Part shown: piece by piece, positions 6,207-13,152 of the stretch
How positions within the stretch are numbered: the stretch's first letter is position 1
Layout of the letters: every line of letters starts with the position of its first letter
IMG/VR virus record: IMGVR_UViG_3300031951_000871
Coordinates: 1-29,804 of that record
DNA from: a virus
Strand: one strand, 5' to 3'
DNA length: 29,804 nucleotides
The notes under the pieces: generated by a model
Databases searched by the model: none
The model's input: the letters and a program-made list of their open reading frames with translations, nothing else
What the model was told of the DNA's origin: nothing
Made by a program: the position numbers and the translations under genes

Positions 6207-6782
6207 TCAGATGGGGCGGCGGATTCTGTTGGGAAGGGGTTTTAGGCCCGCTGTCTTTCTTGCCTTCACCTGCGTCAGCTTTGCCGCTCTTGACCTTGCT
6301 GCATCGCTCTTTGATCTCTTCTGCTTTCTGATCAAGCTGTCATCACCCGAGGCAGTTCGCCGCTGCTTCATGCTCTTGGGAATAGCGGCGCCGGGATCCC
6401 TCTTGGGAATCGTTCCGCGTGGGGCAGACGTTGCAAACACGTTGTCCCTGAGCACCGTGGGTGCCTTCCTTGCCCCCCTGCTGGCAACACCTAACGCTCT
6501 TGCCTGCTGCTTCAGGGTGGGGCTGACCCTTTTGACGATCGGGCCAGACTTGGCGCCCTTCATGCTGCGCATTTCGCGACTGAACTGGTCAATCGAGCGG
6601 CTGTAGGCACGGCGCGAAATTGTGCCCTTTGGCTTTGCCGTTCCTGTTGCCGCGTTGCGCTTCAGCCGGTCTGCCGAGACAGAGGCGCCAGTCTTTGACC
6701 TGATCGCTCGCCGTGCAGACGTTGACGCCCCGCCGCCACCGGCAAAGCGTCCGCGACTGTCACGGCGATAGATGCGGGCCAT
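6207..6782 (-). CDS. Basic protein with N-terminal RDxxGRFA module, 191 aa
   Basis: Starts MARIYRRDSRGRFAGGGGAS, then an Arg/Lys/Ser-rich, strongly basic, probably disordered chain ending NRIRRPI. The start overlaps the stop of the upstream related gene at 6782. The module (aromatic-x-R-D-x-x-G-R-F-A followed by Gly run) is shared with the proteins at 6782-7390, 13153-14670 and 14707-15174. Similar N-terminal sequences occur in other phage structural-region proteins. No fold or enzyme motif in the rest. A DNA-binding internal virion protein is possible given the charge, but that is inference. Confidence 0.65.
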   Translation of the reverse strand: MARIYRRDSRGRFAGGGGASTSARRAIRSKTGASVSADRLKRNAATGTAKPKGTISRRAYSRSIDQFSREMRSMKGAKSGPIVKRVSPTLKQQARALGVASRGARKAPTVLRDNVFATSAPRGTIPKRDPGAAIPKSMKQRRTASGDDSLIRKQKRSKSDAARSRAAKLTQVKARKTAGLKPLPNRIRRPI

Positions 6783-7390
6783 CAGCGGCGACCCTGGCTC
6801 ATGTATGGGCTTGCGCCGTAGCGAACACGGCGACTAGCTTCGGATTGCTGGGTTCGCTTGCTGTCTTGCATTTTGAGATAGCGGCCTTTGCCTGGTTCGT
6901 AGTCTGGCTTCGCTCCTCGCTGTTTTCGGGTCGCCTTACCTCGAAACAGAGAGTTAAACAATTCATCACCAGGCAGTCTTCCTTTTTTAGAAGTAGCTGA
7001 ATTTCCTTTTTCAGCTTCTTGGCGGCCTTTGTTGCGGATCTTGCTGATAGCCGCCATCCTGGCCGCCCTGCCGCCCCTGCCCACCGTGGAGACCTTGGAT
7101 CCCCCCTTGGCCATCTTTTCAGCGGCCTCTAAGCCGCGCTTCTTGAGCCCGCCTGCCCGAGCCTGAGCCGCCTTGCCACCTGAAAAGCCCTTGGCCTTAA
7201 TCCTGTCGCCAAGCGAGACGGTGCCCTTGGCTTTCAGCTCATTGGCGCGAGCTGTGTTCTTAGCCCTGGTGCTGGTCCCCTTGGATGACCCCTTGCTTTT
7301 TCCACCGCCCTTGCTGCTTCCACCGCCCCCGCCACCACCGGCAAACCTGCCGCGTGAATCGCGCTTGTAAGTCCTATTGCCTTTTGCCAT
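6782..7390 (-). CDS. Basic Gly-rich protein with RDxxGRFA module, 202 aa
   Basis: Starts MAKGNRTYKRDSRGRFAGGG followed by a Gly/Ser/Lys tract and a long Lys/Arg-rich chain with Ala helices (RAARMAAISKIRNKGRQEAE). The C-terminal end contains YEPGKGRYLKMQ and ends MSQGRR. First gene of a unit that continues through the chaperone gene; promoter-like copy 4 lies 27 bases before its ATG. A shared N-terminal module with three other proteins in the window suggests a common targeting or virion-incorporation role; function unknown. Confidence 0.65.
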   Translation of the reverse strand: MAKGNRTYKRDSRGRFAGGGGGGGSSKGGGKSKGSSKGTSTRAKNTARANELKAKGTVSLGDRIKAKGFSGGKAAQARAGGLKKRGLEAAEKMAKGGSKVSTVGRGGRAARMAAISKIRNKGRQEAEKGNSATSKKGRLPGDELFNSLFRGKATRKQRGAKPDYEPGKGRYLKMQDSKRTQQSEASRRVRYGASPYMSQGRR

Positions 7391-7417
7391 GGTCGGGGTA
7401 GGGGGTAGCGGTTACCT

Positions 7418-7428
7418 GAGTTTTCCCG
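7418..7428 (-). promoter_or_regulatory. Late promoter-like word, copy 4
   Basis: CGGGAAAACTC followed by AGGTA on the minus strand, 27 bases before the ATG at 7390, directly abutting the TGA of the upstream gene. The AGG(C/T)A extension is shared with copies 8 and 9 (and 5 in part), all before genes for basic proteins. Confidence 0.6.
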
Positions 7429-7557
7429 TCACTTCATCGGCTTGGCCTTCTTTCCGCCCTTAGCAGGAGCCTTAGCAGGAGCTTTCTTCCCGCCCTTGGC
7501 AGGCTTGGGCATGGGGGCCATCTTGCTGCCTCCGTAGGGCATTCCACCTTTGGGCAT
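7429..7557 (-). CDS. Very basic Lys/Pro/Ala peptide, 42 aa
   Basis: ATG 7557 (MPKGGMPYGGSKMAPMPKPA) to TGA 7429. Consists of Gly/Met/Pro then repeated A-K-G-G-K-K-A-P units ending KKAKPMK. It has its own promoter-like copy 20 bases upstream and another immediately after its stop, so it seems to be a separate unit. A histone-tail-like composition suggests nucleic-acid contact, for example condensing packaged DNA; this is inference. A longer in-frame start at 7626 would run through the promoter-like word and is not preferred. Confidence 0.55.
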   Translation of the reverse strand: MPKGGMPYGGSKMAPMPKPAKGGKKAPAKAPAKGGKKAKPMK

Positions 7558-7577
7558 GGGTCTGGGGGTGACTACCT

Positions 7578-7588
7578 CAGTTTTCCCG
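7578..7588 (-). promoter_or_regulatory. Late promoter-like word, copy 5
   Basis: CGGGAAAACTG followed by AGGTAG on the minus strand, 20 bases before the ATG at 7557 and just after the stop of the metallophosphoesterase gene. Confidence 0.6.
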
Positions 7589-7594
7589 CTGGCC

Positions 7595-8464
7595 TCAAGT
7601 CGCCGGCTCAAGGCTGATGTCCACACCCTCGTTCGTTGGGTTGAGCTTGAGCCACACGCCCCCCAGGCTCTTGGGCATCACGATGCGCTCAACTGCCCAG
7701 CCAGCGCCCTCCTCAAATTCCTCCTTGTAGCAACCTGTCTGGACATGCCAGCGTTGGGAAATTCGCTGCTTTCCAGAGCTGTTGAGCCGATAGCAGGGGT
7801 GGCTAACTATAGTCCTCTCATGGTTGTGGCCGTTAACAATTATCTGAGATTCCGGCGCCAGTGAGCTATACCTCATTCCTCCGAGGACGCCCTTACTTAC
7901 AACACCTCCCCAGGCGCCATGATGGAAAAACAACGTACACCGCCTAGTTCCATGCTCCCTGCTGATCCCTGGCCGGTAGAACGTGAACCAGATCCACCCC
8001 TGATAGCGCATGTGTTCAACAGGGGAGCCGTAGCGATCACGCATCAACCGCACAACATTGCCTAGCGGGTCAATCTCCTGGTTCCCGATCACTGCGGTCT
8101 CATGGTTGCCATCAGACATCATCAAGATGGTTGAAGCGAAAGGCGACAGCCATTCAGCGGTCTCGTCAAACACCAGATCGAAGTAGTTCGACCCAAGGTG
8201 CTCAGCCCTGATGCTGCCCTTTGAGCCACGGCGATCCTTCTTGCCTTGCATCAGGCACATCACATCCCCAAAGAAAAGGGCGTTACCGTTGACGCCCTGC
8301 ACTTGCTTGAGATGTTTCTTTAGTAAGTCCCGCCTGCACTTTGGGTTGTCAAGGTGTATATCAGACGCCAGCAAAAAGGTATGGGGTTCAGTCTTGCCAA
8401 TGGGAATCCGTATCTCTAGCAACTCCGGCGAGCGGCGTACAAGCCTTGGCGGGGAGTCGGTCAC
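7595..8464 (-). CDS. Calcineurin-like metallophosphoesterase, 289 aa, GTG start
   Basis: GTG 8464. Carries the metal-binding motifs of the family in order: S-D-I-H-L-D (about residue 34), F-G-D-V (about 65), S-D-G-N-H-E (about 117), F-H-H-G (about 177) and V-N-G-H-N-H (about 211). This supports a dinuclear metal phosphatase, nuclease or phosphodiesterase; the substrate cannot be read from the sequence. It sits alone between promoter-like copies 6 and 5, inside the virion gene block, so it may be made with the structural proteins. No signal peptide or membrane segment. A tandem-hairpin region separates it from the upstream gene. Confidence 0.85.
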   Translation of the reverse strand: MTDSPPRLVRRSPELLEIRIPIGKTEPHTFLLASDIHLDNPKCRRDLLKKHLKQVQGVNGNALFFGDVMCLMQGKKDRRGSKGSIRAEHLGSNYFDLVFDETAEWLSPFASTILMMSDGNHETAVIGNQEIDPLGNVVRLMRDRYGSPVEHMRYQGWIWFTFYRPGISREHGTRRCTLFFHHGAWGGVVSKGVLGGMRYSSLAPESQIIVNGHNHERTIVSHPCYRLNSSGKQRISQRWHVQTGCYKEEFEEGAGWAVERIVMPKSLGGVWLKLNPTNEGVDISLEPAT

Positions 8465-8489
8465 GGGTCAGGAAAGCGAGTGCTTGCAA

Positions 8490-8500
8490 CAGTTTTCCCG
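8490..8500 (-). promoter_or_regulatory. Late promoter-like word, copy 6
   Basis: CGGGAAAACTG on the minus strand, 25 bases before the GTG of the metallophosphoesterase gene and downstream of the tandem hairpins at 8566-8609. Confidence 0.6.
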
Positions 8501-8565
8501 TGTTTTGCAACAATGATGACAATTCGTAAACAGCTCAACTATCTGGAGATCCTGGATGGTTCAGC

Positions 8566-8609
8566 TACCGAGGAATCCTCGGTAACTCAACCGTCAAGGA
8601 ATCCTTGAC
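8566..8609 (-). terminator. Two tandem hairpins, possible terminator or RNA-processing region
   Basis: TACCGAGG-AAT-CCTCGGTA (8566-8584) and GTCAAGG-AAT-CCTTGAC (8593-8609): two perfect hairpins with the same loop and the shared core AGGAATCCT. They start 3 bases after the stop of the 8612-9121 gene on the minus strand. No T tract follows, so termination is uncertain; stabilising the 3' end is an alternative. Confidence 0.45.
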
Positions 8610-8611
8610 AG

Positions 8612-9121
8612 TCAGCTCCTCTGCAACATCCCCGCGCCAACCCCACCACGGGCCATGCGTTGCACGTTCAAGGTGGTCGCAATCCTGCTGATCAGCAGTT
8701 CAATCCGCTCGTCGCGCTGCCCCTGCGCCGTGGCCCTGGCGCCACTGCCGAAGCGATAACGGGCTTTGAGCAGGCTGGTATCCCACGTCAGCTTCCCGGC
8801 CTGGCTGAGCTGTGCATCGCGGTTGGGAGACGTGCCAGGGATGGGGCCCTCATATTCTTCGGCGTTGCCCAGGTGCGCCGTGCCGCTGTCCACTTCATCG
8901 GCCTGGGTTTCCTCAAGCGTGCCGATCTCATCCACCCACCCCTGAACCTGCGTGACGCTCGCGGGGGAGAGCTTGGCGACGGTGTTCATCTGTTGGATCA
9001 ACTCCGTCAAGCTGCCGTCGCTGGCGGGCCAGCCAATGTGCATCCGGATCAGGGCCAGATCATTGACCGTGGCGCTGCCGCTGTTGGGCCGCCAGAGGGT
9101 GTTCAGGGTTGGCAGGGTCAT
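8612..9121 (-). CDS. Possible head-tail connector protein, 169 aa
   Basis: ATG 9121 overlapping the upstream stop (TGATG). Begins MTLPTLNTLWRPNSGSATVN and contains a helix-rich chain (DLALIRMHIGWPASDGSLTE), an acidic loop (TQADEVDSGTAH) and a basic C-terminal helix (DERIELLISRIATTLNVQRM). Length and helical character fit phage connector/adaptor proteins that bind under the portal, and the position between head and tail genes agrees. No definitive motif. Confidence 0.45.
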   Translation of the reverse strand: MTLPTLNTLWRPNSGSATVNDLALIRMHIGWPASDGSLTELIQQMNTVAKLSPASVTQVQGWVDEIGTLEETQADEVDSGTAHLGNAEEYEGPIPGTSPNRDAQLSQAGKLTWDTSLLKARYRFGSGARATAQGQRDERIELLISRIATTLNVQRMARGGVGAGMLQRS

Positions 9122-9354
9122 CAGGCCGCCTCAGGTTGCTGGAGGCCCACCCGGTCACCATGAAGGGAGCCCAGCCAGAAGCGCTCCTGCGGGGTCAGGT
9201 TGCGGCAGAGCTGGCGCAGGATGAATTCCCCCTCGCGGTCATCGCATTCCTGGCTGATCATCCTGAGGCCCTGGCAGGCACCCACGGAATCGCGCAAAAG
9301 CACGCACACCGCAAGGGCTTGCAAGAGGCGAAGGGTGGGAGAGCGTGTGGGCAT
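9121..9354 (-). CDS. Small protein of unknown function, 77 aa
   Basis: ATG 9354 (MPTRSPTLRLLQALAVCVLL), with the next gene overlapping its stop. Helical, with four Cys residues and a central REGEFILRQLCRNLTPQERF. The N-terminal LLQALAVCVLL is moderately hydrophobic but short for a membrane span. First gene of a two-gene unit opposite a divergent cassette; promoter-like copy 7 is 19 bases upstream. Not recognised. Confidence 0.6.
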   Translation of the reverse strand: MPTRSPTLRLLQALAVCVLLRDSVGACQGLRMISQECDDREGEFILRQLCRNLTPQERFWLGSLHGDRVGLQQPEAA

Positions 9355-9373
9355 AGGTGGGGCAGGCCTGACC

Positions 9374-9384
9374 CAGTTTTCCCG
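9374..9384 (-). promoter_or_regulatory. Late promoter-like word, copy 7 (divergent junction)
   Basis: CGGGAAAACTG on the minus strand, 19 bases before the ATG at 9354. The neighbour to the right is transcribed the other way, so the two-gene unit needs a promoter here. Immediately preceded by the palindrome TCCTGATCAGGA. Confidence 0.65.
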
Positions 9385-9396
9385 TCCTGATCAGGA
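9385..9396. repeat. 12-base palindrome TCCTGATCAGGA
   Basis: Perfect palindrome abutting promoter-like copy 7 at a divergent junction; repeated exactly at 17572-17583 and with one change at 998-1009. Possible operator. Confidence 0.35.
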
Positions 9397-9568
9397 TACG
9401 GGTTACAGCATGTGAACTGTCTGGGGTGGGATGGGGTGGGGCGTTACGCAGTGGCTAAGATCGTGTGCATGGGGGAGGGAACACCCTCCTCACGGGGTTT
9501 AACCCCTGGCCCGCCCGGAGCCTGCCAAGTAGTCGGCAATCCGGGCAATCCAAACCAGCACTTTGGCA
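9397..9568. other. Leader of the rightward small-gene cassette with two hairpins
   Basis: Non-coding stretch before the gene at 9569. It holds GGAGGG-AACA-CCCTCC (9474-9489) and GGGG-TTTAA-CCCC (9494-9506). A weak -10-like TAAGAT is present near 9456, without a convincing -35. No longer ORF in this stretch looks coding. Confidence 0.35.
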
Positions 9569-9727
9569 ATGAATCACACCGCACAAGCGCTTATGGCGCT
9601 GGCCCTACTCCGCTCGCTCCCTAACTGGGAGCGAATCTCTCAGATCTACGGAGACATCGACGAGCACCTCACGGACCTGGCCGGTGATCTCGCCAACTAC
9701 CCATGGGAGGAACTGGAACGCGATTAA
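9569..9727 (+). CDS. Small protein of unknown function, 52 aa
   Basis: ATG 9569 to TAA 9727: begins MNHTAQALMALALLRSLPNW, ends YPWEELERD. Helical and acidic. No clear Shine-Dalgarno. First of five small rightward genes that interrupt the leftward virion block; supported by codon use and by close packing with the next gene. Not recognised. Confidence 0.55.
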   Translation: MNHTAQALMALALLRSLPNWERISQIYGDIDEHLTDLAGDLANYPWEELERD

Positions 9728-9777
9728 TCACGGCCCGCCGGGAGCCCATCCCGGCACTGTCCCATTGCATCACCACC

Positions 9778-10113
9778 ATGGCCCGCGAACACACCTACGC
9801 CGAAATTGCCAGCAGCTTTGAGCTGTGGCAGGAATTTGTAGATCGCCAAGGCGCGATGAGCCGCGAAGAATTTGACGCCATGAGCCACGCTGATCGAGTG
9901 GCCATCCAGATCGGGGTGTTCGGCCCAGAAGATCTCGTCCCCACCGTTGCCGACCTGCTGGAGCAGACCGCCATCAGCAACGGGCTCCACCGCTGGGCCG
10001 TCGAAGGCGGCTCCATCGAAGTGCCAGCCGATGTGCTGCGCCCCATCCTGGAAGACGCCTGCGACCCCTCCATGCCCAACTGGCCCGCCATGGTCGAGAT
10101 CGACTATGCCTGA
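9778..10113 (+). CDS. Hypothetical acidic protein, 111 aa
   Basis: ATG 9778 (MAREHTYAEIASSFELWQEF) to TGA 10113, overlapping the next start. Helical first half (DRQGAMSREEFDAMSHADRV) and an acidic second half ending WPAMVEIDYA. An upstream in-frame start at 9703 would overlap the previous gene and adds a poorly protein-like stretch, so it was not chosen. No recognised domain. Confidence 0.65.
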   Translation: MAREHTYAEIASSFELWQEFVDRQGAMSREEFDAMSHADRVAIQIGVFGPEDLVPTVADLLEQTAISNGLHRWAVEGGSIEVPADVLRPILEDACDPSMPNWPAMVEIDYA

Positions 10114-10339
10114 CCCCCTAACCCTCGAACGCGAAGCCGCCACCCGCCGCGCCCATGACCTAGACCGCTGGCAGCGAGAGGCAGAGCAACGGGTCTGGCG
10201 TCGCGCCTATCGCGTCACCACAACCCTGAGAACCATCACCGTGATGGCCCGCACCCCTGCTGATGCCATCCGCACTGGCCTAGAGCTGGCTGGCCCTGGT
10301 GCTCAGCTGCTGTCCTGCCTGCAGGAGGGGGAATGGTGA
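10106..10339 (+). CDS. Hypothetical basic protein, 77 aa
   Basis: ATG 10106 overlaps the end of the previous gene by 8 bases, and its stop overlaps the next ATG. An Arg-rich helical start (MPDPLTLEREAATRRAHDLD) is followed by R-V-W-R-R-A-Y-R-V-T and T-P-A-D-A-I-R-T-G-L. The end resembles small proteins that process repeated phrases in phage accessory regions, but no family is recognised. Confidence 0.6.
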   Translation: MPDPLTLEREAATRRAHDLDRWQREAEQRVWRRAYRVTTTLRTITVMARTPADAIRTGLELAGPGAQLLSCLQEGEW

Positions 10340-10527
10340 CACCTTGGAACACCACTACCCCACCCTGCGAAGCCAACGCCGACAGCAACGGCAATGTCCT
10401 AATTGCTGTCTACGAAATCAAAAACTTCCAGGGCCCGTACAAGCTAGAGCTGCACCCCTGGCAGCACATTGCGGCCCTCTATGGCTGGGGGCCGAAGGTG
10501 CCTTGGTTGGTGGCAGGGGATGCCTGA
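10333..10527 (+). CDS. Hypothetical protein, 64 aa
   Basis: ATG 10333 in an ATGGTGA overlap with the previous stop; ends TGA 10527, overlapping the next start. Starts MVTPWNTTTPPCEANADSNG; contains a strand-like VLIAVYEIKNF and W-Q-H-I-A-A-L-Y-G-W-G. Position in a translationally coupled chain supports it; function unknown. Confidence 0.6.
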   Translation: MVTPWNTTTPPCEANADSNGNVLIAVYEIKNFQGPYKLELHPWQHIAALYGWGPKVPWLVAGDA

Positions 10528-10750
10528 CCCCCCATCCGAACGCCAGCGCCGCTACAGGCTGCGCCGTGCTGGCCTGCTGCCGCCTGCTGTGCGCCCTCAG
10601 TGCCAAGCCTGCGGGAAACTGCATCGTGGGGCCCATGGCGCCCTGTGCGCAGCCTGCTGGCGGATGTTGACGCCTGAGGGCAGGGGGGATCGGGCTAGGA
10701 GGAGTCGGGAGGCTCAGGGGAGGAGGAAGGGGAGAACTCACTTAGCTTGA
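10520..10750 (+). CDS. Small zinc-ribbon-like protein, 76 aa
   Basis: ATG 10520 (MPDPPSERQRRYRLRRAGLL) to TGA 10750. Two pairs of cysteines, C-Q-A-C and C-A-A-C, 15 residues apart with a His between, look like a zinc knuckle. The ends are strongly basic (RRYRLRR; RRSREAQGRRKGR), suggesting nucleic-acid binding. The last gene of the five-gene rightward chain. The upstream in-frame ATG at 10469 lies within the previous gene and is not preferred. Confidence 0.55.
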   Translation: MPDPPSERQRRYRLRRAGLLPPAVRPQCQACGKLHRGAHGALCAACWRMLTPEGRGDRARRSREAQGRRKGRTHLA

Positions 10751-10806
10751 GGATGGCCGGGCAGGACCCCGAATACAAGACCCGCAAGGGGAATAAGGGG
10801 CGGGGT

Positions 10807-10828
10807 GGAGAGTTGCTTTGGGCTCTCC
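10807..10828 (+). other. Hairpin in the gap before the KilA-N promoter
   Basis: GGAGAG at 10807-10812 pairs with CTCTCC at 10823-10828. No T tract. It may end transcription from the small-gene cassette before the KilA-N promoter. The 200-base gap 10751-10951 otherwise holds the promoter and no gene I trust. Confidence 0.25.
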
Positions 10829-10861
10829 TGAAACTCCATCGGAGGCCCGGCTTAAACATGG

Positions 10862-10892
10862 TTGACAAATATGCGCAGACTCGCCCTATGAT
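10862..10892 (+). promoter_or_regulatory. Sigma-70-type promoter of the KilA-N gene
   Basis: TTGACA at 10862-10867 and TATGAT at 10887-10892, spacer 19 bases. The -35 is perfect and the -10 has one change; the spacer is slightly long. Transcription would start about 10899, some 50 bases before the ATG at 10952. Confidence 0.6.
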
Positions 10893-10951
10893 TGGGATAC
10901 CTCGGCAGCGATGCCGGGACACAAAGCGCCCCGCCCCGAGCGGGAATCATT

Positions 10952-11707
10952 ATGAAAAACGCGCACAGCGGCCCTGCCCTGTTGTCTGCTGGCATTGAAG
11001 CCAGAGCCTGGAACGGTTGCGCAATTCAGCGGCGTCAATCCGATGGATTCGTCAATGCCACGGCCATGTGCCGGGCCGGTGGGAAGCGGTGGACCCTCTA
11101 TTCCGCCAACGATCGGACACGCCAGTACATCTGCGCCCTTGCCGGGAGCTTGGGTCTCCAGATCCCTTGCGCCGCAGCCGAGGTCGGATTTCCGACTTCG
11201 GGAATCCCCGGCCTGATCCAGGTCATCAAAGGCGGCCAGCCCGATCTCCAAGGCACCTGGATTCACCCTCGCCTTGCGGTTGACCTGGCCCGCTGGATCT
11301 CCCCATCGTTCGCGGTGTGGATGGATGGCTGGTTCCTGGAGGCCCTCGGCGTCCTTTCGCCCTTGCCCACCCCAGCTCCCGTCGTCAGGAGCAAGCCGGC
11401 CCCCACGCCCCAGTCAATGAGTGATCAGCAGCTGCAGAGCACCTCCAGCCTTCTGCCTTCACTTCTCTGCCAAAGGCGGCAGGGTGATTTCATGGCCAAC
11501 GATCTGATCCGCTCCTTCGCGAGCCACCTCCTGTTGAGCTGCGACCAAGCGCTCATGGGTGATGAGCTTGCCGATTCGATGGTGGATTGGCACCTGGCGC
11601 TTCGCCGGAGAACCGGCCCGGCATGGGAGCAGGCGATGATCGCCACCGGGAAGACGGTGCATCAGGCAAGGAGGAGGCAAAGGGCAAGGCTTGTGGCTGG
11701 CTCATAA
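10952..11707 (+). CDS. KilA-N domain protein
   Basis: 251 aa from ATG 10952 (MKNAHSGPALLSAGIEARAW). The KilA-N domain spans about residues 20-135: I-Q-R-R-Q-S-D-G-F-V-N-A-T-A-M-C-R-A-G, then K-R-W-T-L-Y and T-W-I-H-P-R-L-A-V-D-L-A-R-W-I-S-P-x-F-A-V-W. KilA-N is a DNA-binding domain in phage and large-virus proteins, often with variable partners; here a Pro-rich linker leads to a helical C-terminal region ending in a basic stretch (QARRRQRARLVAG). An earlier ATG at 10892 lies in the promoter -10 and is rejected. With its own host-type promoter and a hairpin after the stop, it forms an independent unit opposite to the surrounding virion genes, as in phage morons. Confidence 0.85.
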   Translation: MKNAHSGPALLSAGIEARAWNGCAIQRRQSDGFVNATAMCRAGGKRWTLYSANDRTRQYICALAGSLGLQIPCAAAEVGFPTSGIPGLIQVIKGGQPDLQGTWIHPRLAVDLARWISPSFAVWMDGWFLEALGVLSPLPTPAPVVRSKPAPTPQSMSDQQLQSTSSLLPSLLCQRRQGDFMANDLIRSFASHLLLSCDQALMGDELADSMVDWHLALRRRTGPAWEQAMIATGKTVHQARRRQRARLVAGS

Positions 11708-11720
11708 TTGAACCGATAGA

Positions 11721-11750
11721 GCCCAGGCCCCTGCTTCTGCACGCCTGGGC
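11721..11750. terminator. Hairpin between converging genes
   Basis: GCCCAGGC at 11721-11728 pairs perfectly with GCCTGGGC at 11743-11750 (14-base loop). Lies between the stops of the KilA-N gene and the converging 11753-12097 gene. No T tract either way, so a terminator in function is probable only by position. Confidence 0.5.
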
Positions 11751-11752
11751 CA

Positions 11753-12097
11753 TCAAATAATCGTCTTTGTCTGCTCCTGCGGCTCCACAACCCTCTTCGA
11801 CGGCGGCACCCACCCCCACCAGCCCAGCCACTGCCTCAGCGCATCCCCTGAGGGCGTACCTGCCGGGAGCTTTGATTCTTGCCGCACTTCATCAGGCCCC
11901 TCGACATAGCGGCTCATCCCATCGCGATAGATCAGCCACTGGCCTGATGGGGTGATCGCAGCCCTGAACTTCCCAGGCCCCTCGAAAGACCTTGGGCGGC
12001 CCTCCTCAGCAGGGGTGATGTCCAGGGCCCTGAGCACCGTGGCCACGGTCGCGTCGTAGGGGATCGCTGAGAACTGCTTCCAGGATGGGGCGCTCAT
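11753..12097 (-). CDS. Hypothetical protein after the head morphogenesis gene, 114 aa
   Basis: ATG 12097 (MSAPSWKQFSAIPYDATVAT) in an ATGA overlap with the Mu gpF-like gene; ends at the convergent hairpin. Contains AEEGRPRSFEGPGKFRAAIT and G-Q-W-L-I-Y-R-D-G-M, a strand-turn-strand pattern. Last gene of the unit started by promoter-like copy 8. It sits where scaffold or capsid genes usually start, but it is much too short to be a capsid protein. Not recognised. Confidence 0.6.
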   Translation of the reverse strand: MSAPSWKQFSAIPYDATVATVLRALDITPAEEGRPRSFEGPGKFRAAITPSGQWLIYRDGMSRYVEGPDEVRQESKLPAGTPSGDALRQWLGWWGWVPPSKRVVEPQEQTKTII

Positions 12098-13149
12098 GCG
12101 ACTGGCTCCGGTGCCCGCTCCATCCCTGGATACTGCCGCCGTTCGGAGGGGGAGGGCTTGAGGATGGCTTGCCCTAACACCTTCGACGCCTTGACAAACG
12201 GCCATTTCCTTTCAGCGGCAAACTCTTCAATCATGTTATCCCTTGCATTATCCCAATAGTCTTGGCGTAGTAGTTGCTTGCGAAGTTCAGGATCCTTTTC
12301 TTCTACAGCGTCAGCAGATACAGGAGATAGACTACACCTGCACCTCGGATGTGCAGTTCCCACAACGTCATCAATCCGATAGATCTTGCCGTGTCTTGAC
12401 GCACAGACCGGGCAGGTGCGCTCATCTTTGGTGGCGATCCAGCGGAGATAGGTGTAACCATTCCTCGCCGCTGCTGCCTTCTGCGCCCCGACATAGGCAT
12501 TAGCCAGCTCAGAGCGTGCGATCAGCTCAGCCCGTTGCTTGAGGCCCATCTTCGCGTTGAGGCCATCAGGATCCTTGGCACCCTGCAGCGCGATGCGGAT
12601 GTCTTTTTCCAGCGCCCTGGGGCCTTTCCCCCTGCCGATGCCATCAGTGACGATTCTGGCGATGTTGTCGCGGAAGCTTTCAACCTCTCCCCTGATGTAG
12701 GCGCTTGCGGTCTTTGCTGCAGCCTCTACAGCAGCCCTGGAAGCCCCCACGAAAGGGGCGCGGGCTTTTGCCTGGGGATCCACCTCCTGCGCCAGCTCCT
12801 GCCCCAGCTCGCCACCTAGGGCCACAGCATCGGTGAAATCCTGAATGAACCGTTGCTGCAGGATCTTCAGCTGCTCTTCAGGAAAAAAGTCCTGGCTGAT
12901 CCTCATCAGCTCTTTGAATTTGGCGCTGCTGTCTGCGATCGAATAGCTGCCAGGCCTACGGGTCACACCATCGGCGCTCTTGGTGGCAGGTAGCTCGGGG
13001 TCAATGAACTGCCCATAGAACTTGCGGAGCTGCTTCATGGTGCGCAGCATGGATCTAGCCAATGCCCTGGTGGTGTTCTCTGTGGCCCTGCTGGCGATGC
13101 TGTCTAGGGCTTCGGCGTAGTCGTCGGCTAGTTGGAGTTCGGAGGGCAT
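12094..13149 (-). CDS. Mu gpF / SPP1 gp7-type head morphogenesis protein, 351 aa
   Basis: ATG 13149 (MPSELQLADDYAEALDSIAS). The C-terminal half carries the family signature: I-A-R-S-E-L-A-N-A-Y, then R-W-I-A-T-K-D-E-R-T-C-P-V-C-A-S-R-H-G-K, a V-G-T-A-H-P-R-C-R-C-S motif at about residues 240-285. The Cys/His set likely binds zinc. Proteins of this family associate with the portal and are minor components of the head, affecting DNA ejection or assembly. The N-terminal half is helical. It starts 3 bases after the stop of the large basic protein and ends in an ATGA overlap. Confidence 0.88.
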   Translation of the reverse strand: MPSELQLADDYAEALDSIASRATENTTRALARSMLRTMKQLRKFYGQFIDPELPATKSADGVTRRPGSYSIADSSAKFKELMRISQDFFPEEQLKILQQRFIQDFTDAVALGGELGQELAQEVDPQAKARAPFVGASRAAVEAAAKTASAYIRGEVESFRDNIARIVTDGIGRGKGPRALEKDIRIALQGAKDPDGLNAKMGLKQRAELIARSELANAYVGAQKAAAARNGYTYLRWIATKDERTCPVCASRHGKIYRIDDVVGTAHPRCRCSLSPVSADAVEEKDPELRKQLLRQDYWDNARDNMIEEFAAERKWPFVKASKVLGQAILKPSPSERRQYPGMERAPEPVA

Positions 13150-13152
13150 GGT

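Noticed and set aside
5758-6606. 282-aa rightward ORF
   Set aside because: Antisense shadow of two coupled leftward genes (5733-6203 and 6207-6782); high GC leaves long open antisense frames.
9724-10143. 139-aa leftward ORF as a missing virion gene
   Set aside because: Gly/Val/His-rich shadow opposite the coupled rightward genes at 9569-10339; not of capsid size or composition.
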